Shown here one piece after another: positions 1 to 8,788 of a stretch of 46,523 nt of DNA. The notes beneath the pieces were generated by a model. That model saw only the letters and a list, made by a program, of their open reading frames with translations. It was not told where the DNA came from and did no database searches. A program made the translations under genes and the position numbers. The stretch lies in the NCBI GenBank assembly GCA_022820365.1, contig JAJEFO010000106.1, positions 1-46,523 on the forward strand, read 5' to 3'. How positions within the stretch are numbered: position 1 is the first letter of the stretch; each line of letters opens with the position of its first letter. This DNA is from Silicimonas sp. Lineage in GTDB: Bacteria; Pseudomonadota; Alphaproteobacteria; Rhodobacterales; Rhodobacteraceae.

Positions 1-1129
1 AAAGGGCGTCTGCCGGGAAAGAGGATCAGCCGCCTCGGAATCCCGGCTTCCCGCGTTGTCTCGGAAATCCGGCAATCCGTGCACGAAACTATCCGGGAAA
101 AAACCTGCCAGACGGATCGGATTAAAGCAGAAAACTACACCCCCGTCGGCCGCCGCGCGTGGCAACCCTCTAGACGCCTCCGGCATGACCTGCCCCCCTC
201 GACACTCGTTCGGGCCGCACCCGGACGCATCACGTCACCGCCAGCTTCACGTTCGCGGGCCGCGCGTACAATGTCCGGTCCCCGGCGAATCGCTCGCCGA
301 CGCAAAGAGGACCCGAAAGGTTGCGCGATGTCAGTGACGGAATCGTGTGGAATTCGGGAAATTGGTGAGGAGTTCGTGAATTTCGGGGGAGCCGGCCGGA
401 TCGCAAGCGCTGCGGGGCACCGCCCTTCCAACGCGGAGCGATGCGGGGCTCACTGCCGCTCTCCGAGCGAGGCGGCAAGGGGAGTGCACGTGATGGAGGA
501 CGACTGGCTTATGCAGGCTGCCAGGATGGCGCTGTGGCTCGATGATGACATGTCGCTCTCCAAGGCGGACCGGCTCGGTTTCGTTCGACGACGTGTCTCG
601 AGGGAAGGGAAGCAGCGGATTGTCGCCAAATTCCGTTAGCCGGAGGTTTGCCTGACGACGGCTGCGCGCCGCAACCGCGTTGCGTCGGACCACCTGCGTC
701 GCAGGGTTCGTCTCGTGGGGGCACCTGCGTTGCCAGGTTGGAGCCCGAAGCCCCGGCCGCACGGCCGTCCTTCGTTGCCGATCCGGTCGATGACCTGCCA
801 TCGGACCGCGCAGTGACGATCGAAGCCGACGGCGCTTGTTGTTTTTCGTGCGCCTGCCCGTCGACAGCCAGGCCGTGCGGATCGCGGCCGTGGCGGCGTA
901 CCTTGGAGGTGTAGGGTATCACACTATTTGAGCAGGAGCGTGCGGTTCTTTCCCACGCCCCAAGTGAGCGGTTTCTTCAGAGGATCGGTGACAGTCCGGA
1001 ACGGCATTCTTTCCCAGGCAGCCTTTTTCCGGTAGCGCATCCAAGGTGCGCACGGGATGGCGTCCTTCGGCCTTTCTGCTCAGGCCGACGACTTTCCCTT
1101 GCCTTCCGTTCCTTTCTTCCGAAAGTGGT
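1..1129. other. Gene-poor stretch, no supported gene
   Basis: I see no convincing gene here. An open frame from an ATG at 328 to 639 (about 103 codons) has a weak ribosome-binding site (AAAGG) but no recognisable family, and the opposite strand is open over the same bases, as expected in GC-rich DNA. The first ~160 bases resemble, in inverted orientation, the last ~140 bases of the window (see the repeat entries). I treat the rest as decayed or non-coding sequence. Confidence 0.4.
60..155 (+). repeat. Left copy of a repeat found inverted at the window's right end
   Basis: The 20-nt core at 81-100 matches the reverse complement of 46414-46433 with one mismatch, and looser similarity continues on both sides (for example the ACGGATC block and the CAGAAA..ACAAC-like segment downstream). 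No terminal inverted repeat or coding function was recognised. It may be a small dispersed repeat or the eroded end of a mobile element. Confidence 0.4.
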
Positions 1130-1492
1130 TCATTGACGACTTGAGACAGGAAAGGTCGGCCCGCGCGATTTGCCCTCGCCGGGCCATGGACGACTGGTTC
1201 GACTACGAATTGAGACAGGTCTGACCGCCGCGTCCTCGAGCGCGACGAGGGTGCCGGTCAGATGCGCCGCAAGGCAGTCCGGCAGAAGCGAGAATGTCTG
1301 CCGCCCCGCGCGGCAGTAATGCCGCGCGATCTTCGCAGGACCCCGGGGCGTGTAGCGGCTGTAGGTGCCGTGGCGGGCGAACGTCCGGCAGCCGGGACCG
1401 TGGATCGGGCAGGCATCTAGCCTTGCCTCACGCCACGCCATCGTGGCAACGTAATCCCTGCCGGTGAGTTGGGACGGAAACCGGATCTGCAC
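1130..1492 (-). pseudogene. Remnant of a transposase-associated N-terminal (DUF6431-like) protein
   Basis: A 120-codon frame resembles the N-terminal domain of transposase-associated helix-turn-helix proteins in proteobacteria: a start like SQLTGRDYVATMAWREARL, a CPIHGPGC segment, RHGTYSRYTPRGPAKIARHYC, then a TFSLLPDCLAAHLTGTL block. Similarity stops near residue 80 and the rest looks random, with no DDE domain following. I infer a truncated insertion-sequence remnant. The family call rests on remembered motif patterns, so it is moderate at best. A perfect 12-bp hairpin lies just upstream (1540-1568). Confidence 0.4.
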
Positions 1493-1825
1493 TCGTCGGC
1501 CGTGTCATCATCGTTGGTGGAACTTCGGATGATACGGAACCCCGCCCGGCCCTCAAGGCCGGGCGGGGTCTCCCAGACTGCCTGGAAAGGACCGTACTGC
1601 TTGGAAAAGAAGAAACAGGCCCCCCGGCCAAGCGACGGAATGCCCGAACCTGTTCCGCAATGATCCGACCACGCCCGAAATCGCGGACAGGATGATCCGG
1701 CACAAAACCGGCGACTCAAGTCAAAGCAATGTGGGATTCAACACTGACGCACCGATCAATCTCGCGTGATTGGGGCTGTCATGTCGCGGGACCGGATGCC
1801 ACGTTGAGCCAGAGATAAGGGAGAC
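1493..1825. other. Intergenic: hairpin and DUF3179 upstream region
   Basis: Apart from the 1540-1568 hairpin, I see no gene. The promoter of the DUF3179 gene should lie in the last ~100 bases, but I cannot point to a confident -35/-10 pair. The ribosome-binding site AAGGGAG is at 1817-1823. Confidence 0.4.
1540..1568. repeat. Perfect 12-bp GC-rich hairpin
   Basis: CCCCGCCCGGCC (1540-1551) and GGCCGGGCGGGG (1557-1568) pair perfectly around a five-base CTCAA loop. No clear T-tract follows on either strand, so an intrinsic terminator is not certain. It sits between the transposase remnant (minus strand) and the DUF3179 gene (plus strand), so it could be an element end, a REP-like hairpin or a weak terminator. 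Confidence 0.6.
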
Positions 1826-2851
1826 ATGTCGGGAATGGGGAGACGGTCCATGCAAATGATCCGCTTGTTCTGCGTCTTGGTGCTGGCTCTGGGGCTGGGC
1901 ACGGTCGGGCCTGGCTCGTTTGGCAACGGCTCGGCGAGTGCAAATCCCGCGTTTTGGAAGCACGAGTGGCCGAACACGGACTTCGAGATCACGAGCATCG
2001 AGAACTGGCGGGAGATCATGTCGGGGGGACCGCCAAGGGACGGAATCCCGGCACTCAGCGCGCCCGAGTTCATTACGGTAGCCGCAGAGGACAGGATCGG
2101 CGACCGGGAGCCAGTGATCTCGGTCGAGATCGACGGTTCCGTGCCGCGAGCCTATCCCATACGCTACCTGACGTGGCACGAGATCGTGAACGACACGGTC
2201 GGCGACGTGCCGGTGGCGGTTACGTTCTGCCCGCTGTGCAATTCGGGGCTGACCTTTGACAGGCGCGTTGACGGGCAGGTCCTGACGTTTGGGGTATCAG
2301 GCAAACTCAGGAATTCCGACATGGTGATGTTCGACCGCGAGACGGAGAGCTGGTGGCAGCAGGCGATTGGCACGGGCATCGTGGGCGAATTGACCGGAGC
2401 CGAGCTCGTGCCGTTGCCGTCATGGATGGAAAGCTGGGCAGAGTTCAAGGCCAGGAACCCGGACGGCTTGGTCATGGACCAGCCAAAATGGCCTCGGATG
2501 TACGGACGAAATCCATACGTGTCCTACGATTCCTCGCCGCGCCCGTTTCTATATGGCGGCGAACTCCCGCCTCACGACATTCCGGCGCTTGCGCGCGTGG
2601 TTCGGGTCGGCGATCAGGCCTGGCCGTTGAGCCGATTGCGCGAGGAAGGGCAGGTGACCGAGGCGGGCGTGACGATCTCGTGGACGAGCGGACAGGCCTC
2701 GGCGCTGGATTCGAGCGACATCGGAGCAGGGAAGGACGTCGGCACGATCCGGGTGCGTGATGCCCAGCTTCGGGACGTTCCGCATGACGTGATGTTCGCG
2801 TTTGCCTTTCACGCGTTCTGGCCGGACGGGAAATGGATGCTTGGCGGCTGA
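1826..2851 (+). CDS. DUF3179 domain-containing exported protein
   Basis: 341 residues. Residues ~10-38 form a hydrophobic signal sequence (LFCVLVLALGLGTVG...), so the protein is probably exported. It matches DUF3179 proteins: a VTFCPLCNSG motif with a CxxC pair (C135, C138), followed by FGVSGKLRNSDMVMFDRET and ETESWWQQ. The biochemical role of the family is not known to me; the CxxC suggests a metal or redox site but that is inference. The ATG at 1826 follows AAGGGAG with 2-nt spacing from its end; a second ATG at 1850 is a possible alternative. The gene stands alone, with about 1 kb of non-coding DNA downstream. Confidence 0.85.
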   Translation: MSGMGRRSMQMIRLFCVLVLALGLGTVGPGSFGNGSASANPAFWKHEWPNTDFEITSIENWREIMSGGPPRDGIPALSAPEFITVAAEDRIGDREPVISVEIDGSVPRAYPIRYLTWHEIVNDTVGDVPVAVTFCPLCNSGLTFDRRVDGQVLTFGVSGKLRNSDMVMFDRETESWWQQAIGTGIVGELTGAELVPLPSWMESWAEFKARNPDGLVMDQPKWPRMYGRNPYVSYDSSPRPFLYGGELPPHDIPALARVVRVGDQAWPLSRLREEGQVTEAGVTISWTSGQASALDSSDIGAGKDVGTIRVRDAQLRDVPHDVMFAFAFHAFWPDGKWMLGG

Positions 2852-3855
2852 ACCTGAATGACGCCGTCCTGTGCGTGATTGGCCCAGCCCGAACTCGTGA
2901 TGTCACGGCAGTTCCGAGGCCCGACGCGAAGGAACCGCAGGCCGGTTTCCGGAATTCAGGTCGGTCCTTGCGGCTTTGGGCCAGGGCCGCGCGAGAATCG
3001 GATGTTCGCTTCGAAACTGCCGGGCTAGCAGCAGCAATCGCGGGAAATTCGCGGCACCATTGCCTTGTCCCTATTGGGCAGGTCCAGCCAACGGTTGATC
3101 GCAACCATGAGCCACGTTTCGGCACGGGGGAGCAAGTGTTGTGAACTCACGCGCTGCGCTGGACGCATGACATTAGGAGTAGCGCATAAGGGCTTGAATA
3201 TTCAACAAGACAGGCTCTTCGAATGAGATAGGTTCCGGCCTTGTTGCAGTGTCCGTGCGTTTGTCGTGCATGTGTCATTCTGACGATTCTGGACGAGGCT
3301 CAGAGCCACGGAATCGTGGCCCGCCACTTTGCCGTGCCCGCCTCTGCCGAGTGCGACAAACTGCCCTTCACGAGATTTTTGCTCGCAAATTTGTGCCTGA
3401 TGGCGTATGGTCGAGTGGTTATGAGTTTGTCTGAAACGATTTCATCCTCAGACGTTTGTCCAAGCCGGATGCATTTGTCCAAGCCGGAGGGGCAGGTTTT
3501 CCGCCGAAGTTCGACACGGCTTTGCGCGGCCCATGCCGTGCCGCAACCGCACTCAATGCGGGAAACGATACGAGGCGTCCGGGCTCGTCGCATCTGCACT
3601 GCTTGGGGCGTAGGCCACCCCGACGAGCCGTGAATGCAGCCGTCAGGGCTGGAACGTGTTGCGCTTCAGTCGACGGCATGAATCCCTGCGACTTGGAACA
3701 TCGTGCCGGGATTTGGTTCGCCGACGCATGCATGCGCATTGCATGACCAGATGGGCGTTGCCGCCGACATGTCGGCTGGCCGTGCCCCGTGCTGATGAAG
3801 TTTAGAATCAGCCGCGGATTGCCGTTGGAAACCCAGAATCGGGAGCATTGGAATT
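2852..3855. other. One-kilobase gap without a supported gene
   Basis: Short open frames exist on both strands but none has a recognisable family, good start context or a clear advantage over its antisense partner. A 15-base tandem-like repeat (TTTGTCCAAGCCGGA) occurs at 3455-3469 and 3474-3488. The remainder looks like decayed sequence. The promoter for the downstream radical SAM gene is presumably near 3780-3840. Confidence 0.4.
3455..3488. repeat. Two copies of a 15-bp direct repeat, 19-bp period
   Basis: TTTGTCCAAGCCGGA occurs twice, at 3455-3469 and 3474-3488, separated by TGCA. No function is evident; it may be replication slippage in non-coding DNA. Confidence 0.7.
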
Positions 3856-5199
3856 ATGAGTAGACACATTGGAAAGGAACAGCCGCACGGCCGGTTTCGT
3901 GCACTGACCGCAAGGCACCTCGACAGGATTGCGGAACATGGCAGCGTGAGAGGTGAAGACCTGTTTGCGATTCGTGTTGTCAGCAAGGTGCTGCCGTTTC
4001 GCACCAACCGATATGTTCTCGAGGAACTGATCGACTGGGACAGGATCCCGGACGATCCGGTCTACCAGCTGGTGTTCCCGCAGAAAGGCATGCTTGCCGA
4101 CGAGGACTTCCATCGCATTGCTGGCCTGATGGCCCGCAAGGCACCAGAACAGGAAATCGACGGTGCAGTCGCCAAGATCCGCGCCCGTCTCAATCCCCAT
4201 CCTGCCGCGCAGCGTGAACTGAACATACCTGATGGGGCAGACGGGGCATTGGAGGGCCTCCAGCACAAGTACCGCGAGACCGTCCTGTTCTTCCCGAGCA
4301 AGGGCCAGACTTGCCATGCCTACTGCACATTTTGCTTTCGCTGGGCTCAGTTCGTCGGCGACAAGGAGATGAAAATCTCGTCAAATGATGCGCAGAGCCT
4401 GCACCGGTACCTTGCCTTTCACAGGCATGTTTCCGACCTGCTGGTCACAGGCGGCGATCCGATGGTCATGAAGACCCGGGTGCTCGCACGCTACTTGAGG
4501 CCGCTCATTGACGATCCAAAGCTTGATCATGTCCGGAACATCCGGATCGGCACCAAGGCGCTGACTTTTTGGCCGCACCGTTTCGTCAATGACAAGGATG
4601 CCGACGACCTTTTGCGCCTGTTGGAGGACATTGTGCGCTCAGGGCGTCATGTCGCCATCATGGCGCATTTCAACCACTGGCAGGAAATGCGGACCGACGT
4701 GGTTCGCGAGGCGATTCGCCGCATCCGCGACACCGGTGCGATCATTCGCAGCCAGGCGCCTCTGCTCAACCATGTCAACAACGATCCGAATGTCTGGGCG
4801 CGCATGTGGAGTACTCAGGTCGGCCTTGGCATTATCCCTTACTACATGTTCGTGGAGCGGGACACGGGTGCAAAGTGTTACTTTGAAGTGCCGCTGGTGC
4901 GCTGCCACGACGTGTTCAGGCAAGCAGTGCAACAGGTTTCCGGTCTCGGCCGCACGGTTCGCGGTCCAAGCATGAGCGCGACACCCGGAAAGGTCGAGGT
5001 GCTAGGTGTTCAGCGACTCGCCGGCGAGAAGGTCTTTATGCTGCGCTTCCTGCAGGGTCGCGATCCTGACTGGGTCGGTCGGCCGTTCTTTGCCAAATTC
5101 GATGCGCAGGCAACCTGGCTGGATGAACTCGAACCCGCTTTCGGCGAAAGCGCCTTCTTCTTTGAGGACAGGGCGGCTCCGGTCTTGCAGGCAGTGTGA
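3856..5199 (+). CDS. KamA-family radical SAM protein (lysine 2,3-aminomutase-like)
   Basis: 447 residues, about the length of lysine 2,3-aminomutase. A radical SAM CxxxCxxC cluster is present as CHAYCTFCF (C153, C157, C160), which should bind the 4Fe-4S cluster and S-adenosylmethionine. VTGGDPMVM fits the GGDP SAM-binding loop. ATPGKVEVLGV near residues 375-385 fits the position of the PLP-binding lysine of KamA (K379 here). These features support PLP- and SAM-dependent amino-group migration. The substrate cannot be read from sequence: the CHAYCTFCFRW version differs from classical KamA and EpmB, so I do not assign lysine. The start follows GGGAG at 3841-3845. It appears monocistronic, with tRNA-Ser convergent downstream. 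Confidence 0.85.
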   Translation: MSRHIGKEQPHGRFRALTARHLDRIAEHGSVRGEDLFAIRVVSKVLPFRTNRYVLEELIDWDRIPDDPVYQLVFPQKGMLADEDFHRIAGLMARKAPEQEIDGAVAKIRARLNPHPAAQRELNIPDGADGALEGLQHKYRETVLFFPSKGQTCHAYCTFCFRWAQFVGDKEMKISSNDAQSLHRYLAFHRHVSDLLVTGGDPMVMKTRVLARYLRPLIDDPKLDHVRNIRIGTKALTFWPHRFVNDKDADDLLRLLEDIVRSGRHVAIMAHFNHWQEMRTDVVREAIRRIRDTGAIIRSQAPLLNHVNNDPNVWARMWSTQVGLGIIPYYMFVERDTGAKCYFEVPLVRCHDVFRQAVQQVSGLGRTVRGPSMSATPGKVEVLGVQRLAGEKVFMLRFLQGRDPDWVGRPFFAKFDAQATWLDELEPAFGESAFFFEDRAAPVLQAV

Positions 5200-5379
5200 G
5201 AGACTGCAGGCCAGGAGGAACGCAGACCGCCGTGCGGGTATCAGGCATTGGCGACAGATTTCTTCGGTCGAATTCCATGCGCCATTCCATTGTCAACGCG
5301 GAGTTGTCCACGGAAAGCCGCATTTCAACAGCTTTTGGAAAACTACGCGCTCAAGTTCTCGGTGAGTCTCATTTGCGAG

Positions 5380-5469
5380 TGGCGGAGAGACAGGGATTCG
5401 AACCCTGGGTGGGCTTGCACCCACAACGGTTTTCGAGACCGCCCCGTTCGACCGCTCCGGCACCTCTCC
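5380..5469 (-). tRNA. tRNA-Ser (anticodon CGA)
   Basis: The minus strand reads as a class II tRNA of 90 nt including an encoded CCA (5380-5382). The acceptor stem is GGAGAGG with TCTCTCC (one G-U pair). The anticodon stem GCGGT/ACCGT encloses loop CTCGAAA, giving anticodon CGA (plus-strand positions 5433-5435), which reads UCG. A long variable arm (TGTGGGTGCAAGCCCACC) precedes the T-arm GGTTCGAATCC. The length and long variable arm are typical of tRNA-Ser. Confidence 0.97.
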
Positions 5470-5788
5470 GCTGGGTTGGAAGGGCCGGATACTTGATTAG
5501 GCAATCCGGTGCAAGGCACTTTGGCACGGTCGAAAGTTGATCTTATTCGCGTTCCGACGTGCGGAACTCTCGTAACCATCTATCCGGGGTGACGGCGTGT
5601 TACCCTGTTATGTCGGCCTCCACCGGTGCCAGACCCAGATCGGCGGCCAGGAACGCGACGCCAAGTTCAAAATGACTCTAGCCTTGAGCGGATCAACAGG
5701 CCCACTGGCAGACATCTGGGTCCGGAACTCAGCCATGACTGCGCCAGCAATTTGGTCCTTGAACTCCGGGAAGGAAAGCACTCTTGAC
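5470..5788. other. Non-coding or decayed sequence between tRNA-Ser and the TnpB remnant
   Basis: No supported gene. A minus-strand frame covers much of it, but it only continues out-of-frame from the TnpB-like remnant and shows no motifs. The tRNA promoter must lie just above 5469. Confidence 0.35.
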
Positions 5789-5982
5789 TTAAACCGCAAC
5801 GAGCGCAACTTCCGCGCCGGCCGCTTCGAAGTGGCCCAAGTCGCCGCAGAGTGCGCGCAGCATGATGCCACGTGCGCAGTTCATGTCCCGGTCGATGACG
5901 ATGCCGCCTTCCGAGACCGTCTTCGCGCCGCCCAGCATTTGGTCCACATAGCCGTCCCGTGAGCGCGTCCTGCTGGCGTCCT
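5789..5982 (-). pseudogene. C-terminal remnant of a TnpB/OrfB-like (IS200/IS605 group) protein
   Basis: Read on the minus strand from 5982 to a TAA at 5789-5791, the frame gives a peptide containing RDGYVDQMLGGAKTVSEGG and then IVIDRDMNCARGIMLRAL. This matches the end of TnpB/OrfB proteins, where DRDxNxARxI(F/L)LRAL carries the last RuvC acidic residue. No upstream TnpB domain exists: the frame enters directly from the stop codon of hipA at 5983. I infer a truncated transposon-associated nuclease, most likely inactive. The RuvC-like block is clear to me, but the subfamily is not. Confidence 0.55.
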
Positions 5983-7254
5983 TCAGAGCGCGAGGGCTTT
6001 GGTGAGATCGTCATGCTCGAACGCACTGGCCATGCGATTGATTTCAGCATTGCGAGCGCCGAGTTCTTTAGCGGTATCTCGCCAGGTCGATGTCGCGGTT
6101 GCGACTTCTTTGATGATTGCCCGCGCATCTGCGAGCGCGAGGCTGAAAAACTCCGACGCGCCTACTAGCAAGTCGAGTGAACAGGTGCCTTCGTCCAGAT
6201 CGATATTGGTAGTCAGAACACGGGCCTTGAGATCAACCGGCGTGGGATTCAAGTCATAGGCAGGAGAAAGTGTCCAACCATCTTTGCCTGCCCAGAGAAA
6301 CCCATGATTGCGCAAGTGGTCGTCGACATTGGAGATGAGGACGCTGAAGGTGACGCGACGAAAAAGCTCGGCTGCGTCGGCTTTCGCCTGTGCGCCGTGT
6401 TCGACCAAGGAGTCGACGATTTCGGGGTAGCTGCCGCGTTCGCCATCCTTTGAGCCGGTCATGGCCATCGCGGAGAGAAAGGGTATTCGCGTGGTGCCGT
6501 TTCTGTCGAAACGTCGCGACAGCAGCACCGCTTTTCCAGCGACCTCGACCAAATTGTGATTAGGCGTCGCAATGCCTGCGCGTTCCGCGAGCCGAAGTGC
6601 GATCTCCTCCCAGGTTTCCATGCTATATTCGTCTGTCTCCTTCGGAAATTTCGCGATGGAAAGATGGCCATTCTGGTCAATGATCGACGCTTTCGGGCGC
6701 GCGCCGCCGAGGGACGAACCGGGAGCGAAGATCTCTTTGAGATCTTCGTCCGTTTCTTCGTTTCGCAGGATGCGTTCGGTCACCTGCAAGAGGCGACCGA
6801 GTTCGACTGCGGCTGGCACGCCCATGCGAACGGGCGCCTGAAACGCATCCTCGCCGACGCACCGGAAGCGCAATGCGCCGAGCCGGGTCTCATCGGCAAC
6901 GCCGAGCAGAAAATCAGTTTCTGTCAGCGTACGCACCGACCGCCCTTCATGGTCGGCCAGTCGACGTTCTTTGCGTTGCATCAAGCGGCGCCCCCACGTA
7001 TCCGGCGCAGAGTCGCCCAGCGACCCGAAGATCGCCTGTCCCTGAGATGGCGCGAATCCGCCCCGGGTCAGTGCAAGCGCCGGTTCGATCGAGAAGCGTT
7101 TCGGGTCATCCAGCCATTCGTCGAGATACTCGAAAACAACTGTTTCGTTTCCGCGCGCTTGGTTCGCGTGCGCAATACCGATGGGCCGTGGTGTCCCGTC
7201 AAGATCAACATGGACTTCGATGTCAGGCACGAGACGATGATCCGGCCTTGCCAC
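5983..7254 (-). CDS. hipA: HipA-family serine/threonine kinase toxin (first HipBA pair)
   Basis: 423 residues, full length for HipA. HipA kinases phosphorylate a host target (glutamate-tRNA synthetase in E. coli) and cause growth arrest. Visible motifs: a GARPK loop at 184-188, the ATP lysine in AKFP (K202), the RRFDR segment near 247-251, the catalytic ISNVDDHLRNHGF block (D311) and SPAYDLNP (D334). The GTG at 7254 overlaps the upstream hipB by 32 bases; a second GTG at 7230 would overlap by only eight and is also possible. The antitoxin precedes it, as usual. Its stop codon directly abuts a TnpB-like remnant, so the module's 3' border looks like a recombination junction. The target is unknown. 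Confidence 0.9.
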   Translation of the reverse strand: MARPDHRLVPDIEVHVDLDGTPRPIGIAHANQARGNETVVFEYLDEWLDDPKRFSIEPALALTRGGFAPSQGQAIFGSLGDSAPDTWGRRLMQRKERRLADHEGRSVRTLTETDFLLGVADETRLGALRFRCVGEDAFQAPVRMGVPAAVELGRLLQVTERILRNEETDEDLKEIFAPGSSLGGARPKASIIDQNGHLSIAKFPKETDEYSMETWEEIALRLAERAGIATPNHNLVEVAGKAVLLSRRFDRNGTTRIPFLSAMAMTGSKDGERGSYPEIVDSLVEHGAQAKADAAELFRRVTFSVLISNVDDHLRNHGFLWAGKDGWTLSPAYDLNPTPVDLKARVLTTNIDLDEGTCSLDLLVGASEFFSLALADARAIIKEVATATSTWRDTAKELGARNAEINRMASAFEHDDLTKALAL

Positions 7255-7558
7255 CTAGACGAACGCGCTTGGGAAGGTTGGCACTGGCAAGCGATTGCCC
7301 GACTTCGTCTCGGGCAATGTCGGCGATATCGCCCAGCCCATCCAGCAGTCCAAGTGCCTGAAGCACTGAAGCATAGATGCCGATTCCGACATTCGTATCG
7401 CCCTCCTCGACCTTTTGAAGGGTTGAGCGGGACGTGAAGGCGCGCTCAGCCACAACCGCCATGGGCAGATTTCGGCGACGTCTTGCGTCACGGATGTCGG
7501 TGCCTAATTTTCGAAGCGTGCGGCGCACGGCAACTGGCGGGCGGTGAGGTGTCGGCAT
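7223..7558 (-). CDS. hipB: HipB-like antitoxin, helix-turn-helix DNA-binding protein
   Basis: 111 residues with an Xre-type helix-turn-helix: LGTDIRDARRRRNLPMAVVA then TSRSTLQKVEEGDTNVGIG. Such proteins bind the toxin and repress their own operon. The gene overlaps the start of hipA by 8-32 bases, which indicates translational coupling. GAAGG lies about 9 nt upstream of the ATG at 7558. An 11/12-matched inverted repeat (7569-7605) sits immediately upstream and is the obvious operator candidate. The protein has an Arg/Ser-rich C-terminus with no recognised domain. Confidence 0.85.
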   Translation of the reverse strand: MPTPHRPPVAVRRTLRKLGTDIRDARRRRNLPMAVVAERAFTSRSTLQKVEEGDTNVGIGIYASVLQALGLLDGLGDIADIARDEVGQSLASANLPKRVRLGGKAGSSSRA

Positions 7559-7568
7559 AGTTTGAAGC

Positions 7569-7605
7569 CTTCGCGCTACAAAATCGGCGTTTATGTAGCA
7601 CGAAG
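7569..7605. promoter_or_regulatory. Candidate HipB operator, 12-bp inverted repeat
   Basis: CTTCGCGCTACA (7569-7580) and TGTAGCACGAAG (7594-7605) form an inverted repeat matching at 11 of 12 positions with a 13-base spacer. It starts only 11 bases above the hipB ATG (7558), where an autorepressor would block transcription. The assignment to HipB is inference from position. Confidence 0.6.
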
Positions 7606-8788
7606 CTTACATTTTGTCTATCACCGACTGTGAACCACAAGTATGGCCCCATCGAATAGAATGGGAATCAATCCGCTATGGGAACCTTGAATCCCAAGTT
7701 TCTGTCATGACACGCCTTTTCCGCTGATGACGTCGGCCAAGCCGAGCAGAGAGCAGTGGAGCGTCCACGTCGCCTCATTCAGCGGGGTGAAGCGGTGGTC
7801 CAGCTTGATGTTCTCGATGCCGACCTCGCCGAGTTCCTGTTGCGGGTCGAGTGCCTTTCTCATGCCTGCCTCGCGAAGAATTGCCGAATTCGGCCCAATT
7901 CGCGCCAGAACTGCCCGAAACCGGCCTTTCCTGTTGGATCTTCGGTCCAAAGACCGTGGGATTCTCGGGCGGGAACCAGTTGGGCACTTTCCCAAATCTC
8001 TTCTGATTCGTCTTTGTCCGACGAGTTGCGCTTCTGTGGGGGAACGGTTTTGAACAAGCTGCATTTCCTCAAGTCGCTGCCACAGATTGAATGTCGGTTG
8101 CGAACCTGATTCCGTGTTGGCCTAACATTTGGAGGTCAGTGCGCATCGCGCAGATTTTAGCCCCGCAGTGTTCCGAAACCCACCCGGATGTGTACAGGTG
8201 ACGGACAGGAGATGGCTGCCGCAGCCGACATCCGTGGGTTGAGTTCCAAATGATGCTGCTCAAACGAGAAATACGTCAGTTCACGCGATGCCCCCCTCTT
8301 CGCCGCATCCGCCTTGCGGGCGATGATCATGATGCAGTCGGTACGGCTGGTCGTGAACGACGGTTTCAGAGAGAGTGTCGCCATCGCCGCCTGCTTTGTC
8401 GTCGGTTCCCGGCGGTGCACTGGGCGGAACGGCGCGTCGGCCCATGCGAGGTGAGATGTTCCGGAGCTTGGAGGCATTCAAATTCTCGTCTGCCGTGTTC
8501 ACACTGCAGCTTGCGCGATTGTACGCGCGGAACTGCCCCATGGTCTGGATTCTCTTCTGCGCGCCGGTCCTGCCCGGGATGCATGGCATCGCGTAGCGCC
8601 AGGACAATTCGCGGAGCATCACCCGATTTCGCGCATTGGCCAGAGATCCCTGCCAAAGGGAAAGGGTCTCCACGGTGCGCGGGACATTGCACCAGCAGAA
8701 TTGACCTGTGGCACGATGCCACCGCCCGTTCGCGAATTGCATGCCGCGTGACGGCCGAGGTGACCGGGTCTGGGTTCTGGAGCCGGTT
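7606..8788. other. Gap of about 1.2 kb between hipB and the RND transporter
   Basis: The only recognisable content is a possible transposase N-terminal fragment at 7705-7863 (separate entry). Other frames on both strands, including one at 8157-8477 on the minus strand, show no family I know and are not better than their antisense partners. The stretch resembles the other debris-filled gaps in this window. Confidence 0.4.
7705..7863 (-). pseudogene. Possible N-terminal fragment of an ISNCY-type transposase
   Basis: From an ATG at 7863 the minus strand reads MRKALDPQQELGEVGIENIK followed by a stop after 52 codons. The opening MRK...Q..LGEV.IE.I resembles the start of ISNCY-family transposases (pattern MRK.FE.QLKLG.VPIE.I). 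The expected continuation is absent and the frame ends at a stop. The match is short and from memory, so this is tentative. Confidence 0.3.

Noticed and set aside
5380-7254. Possible genomic island integrated at tRNA-Ser
   Set aside because: No integrase gene and no second copy of the tRNA 3' end were found in the window, so I do not call an attachment site.
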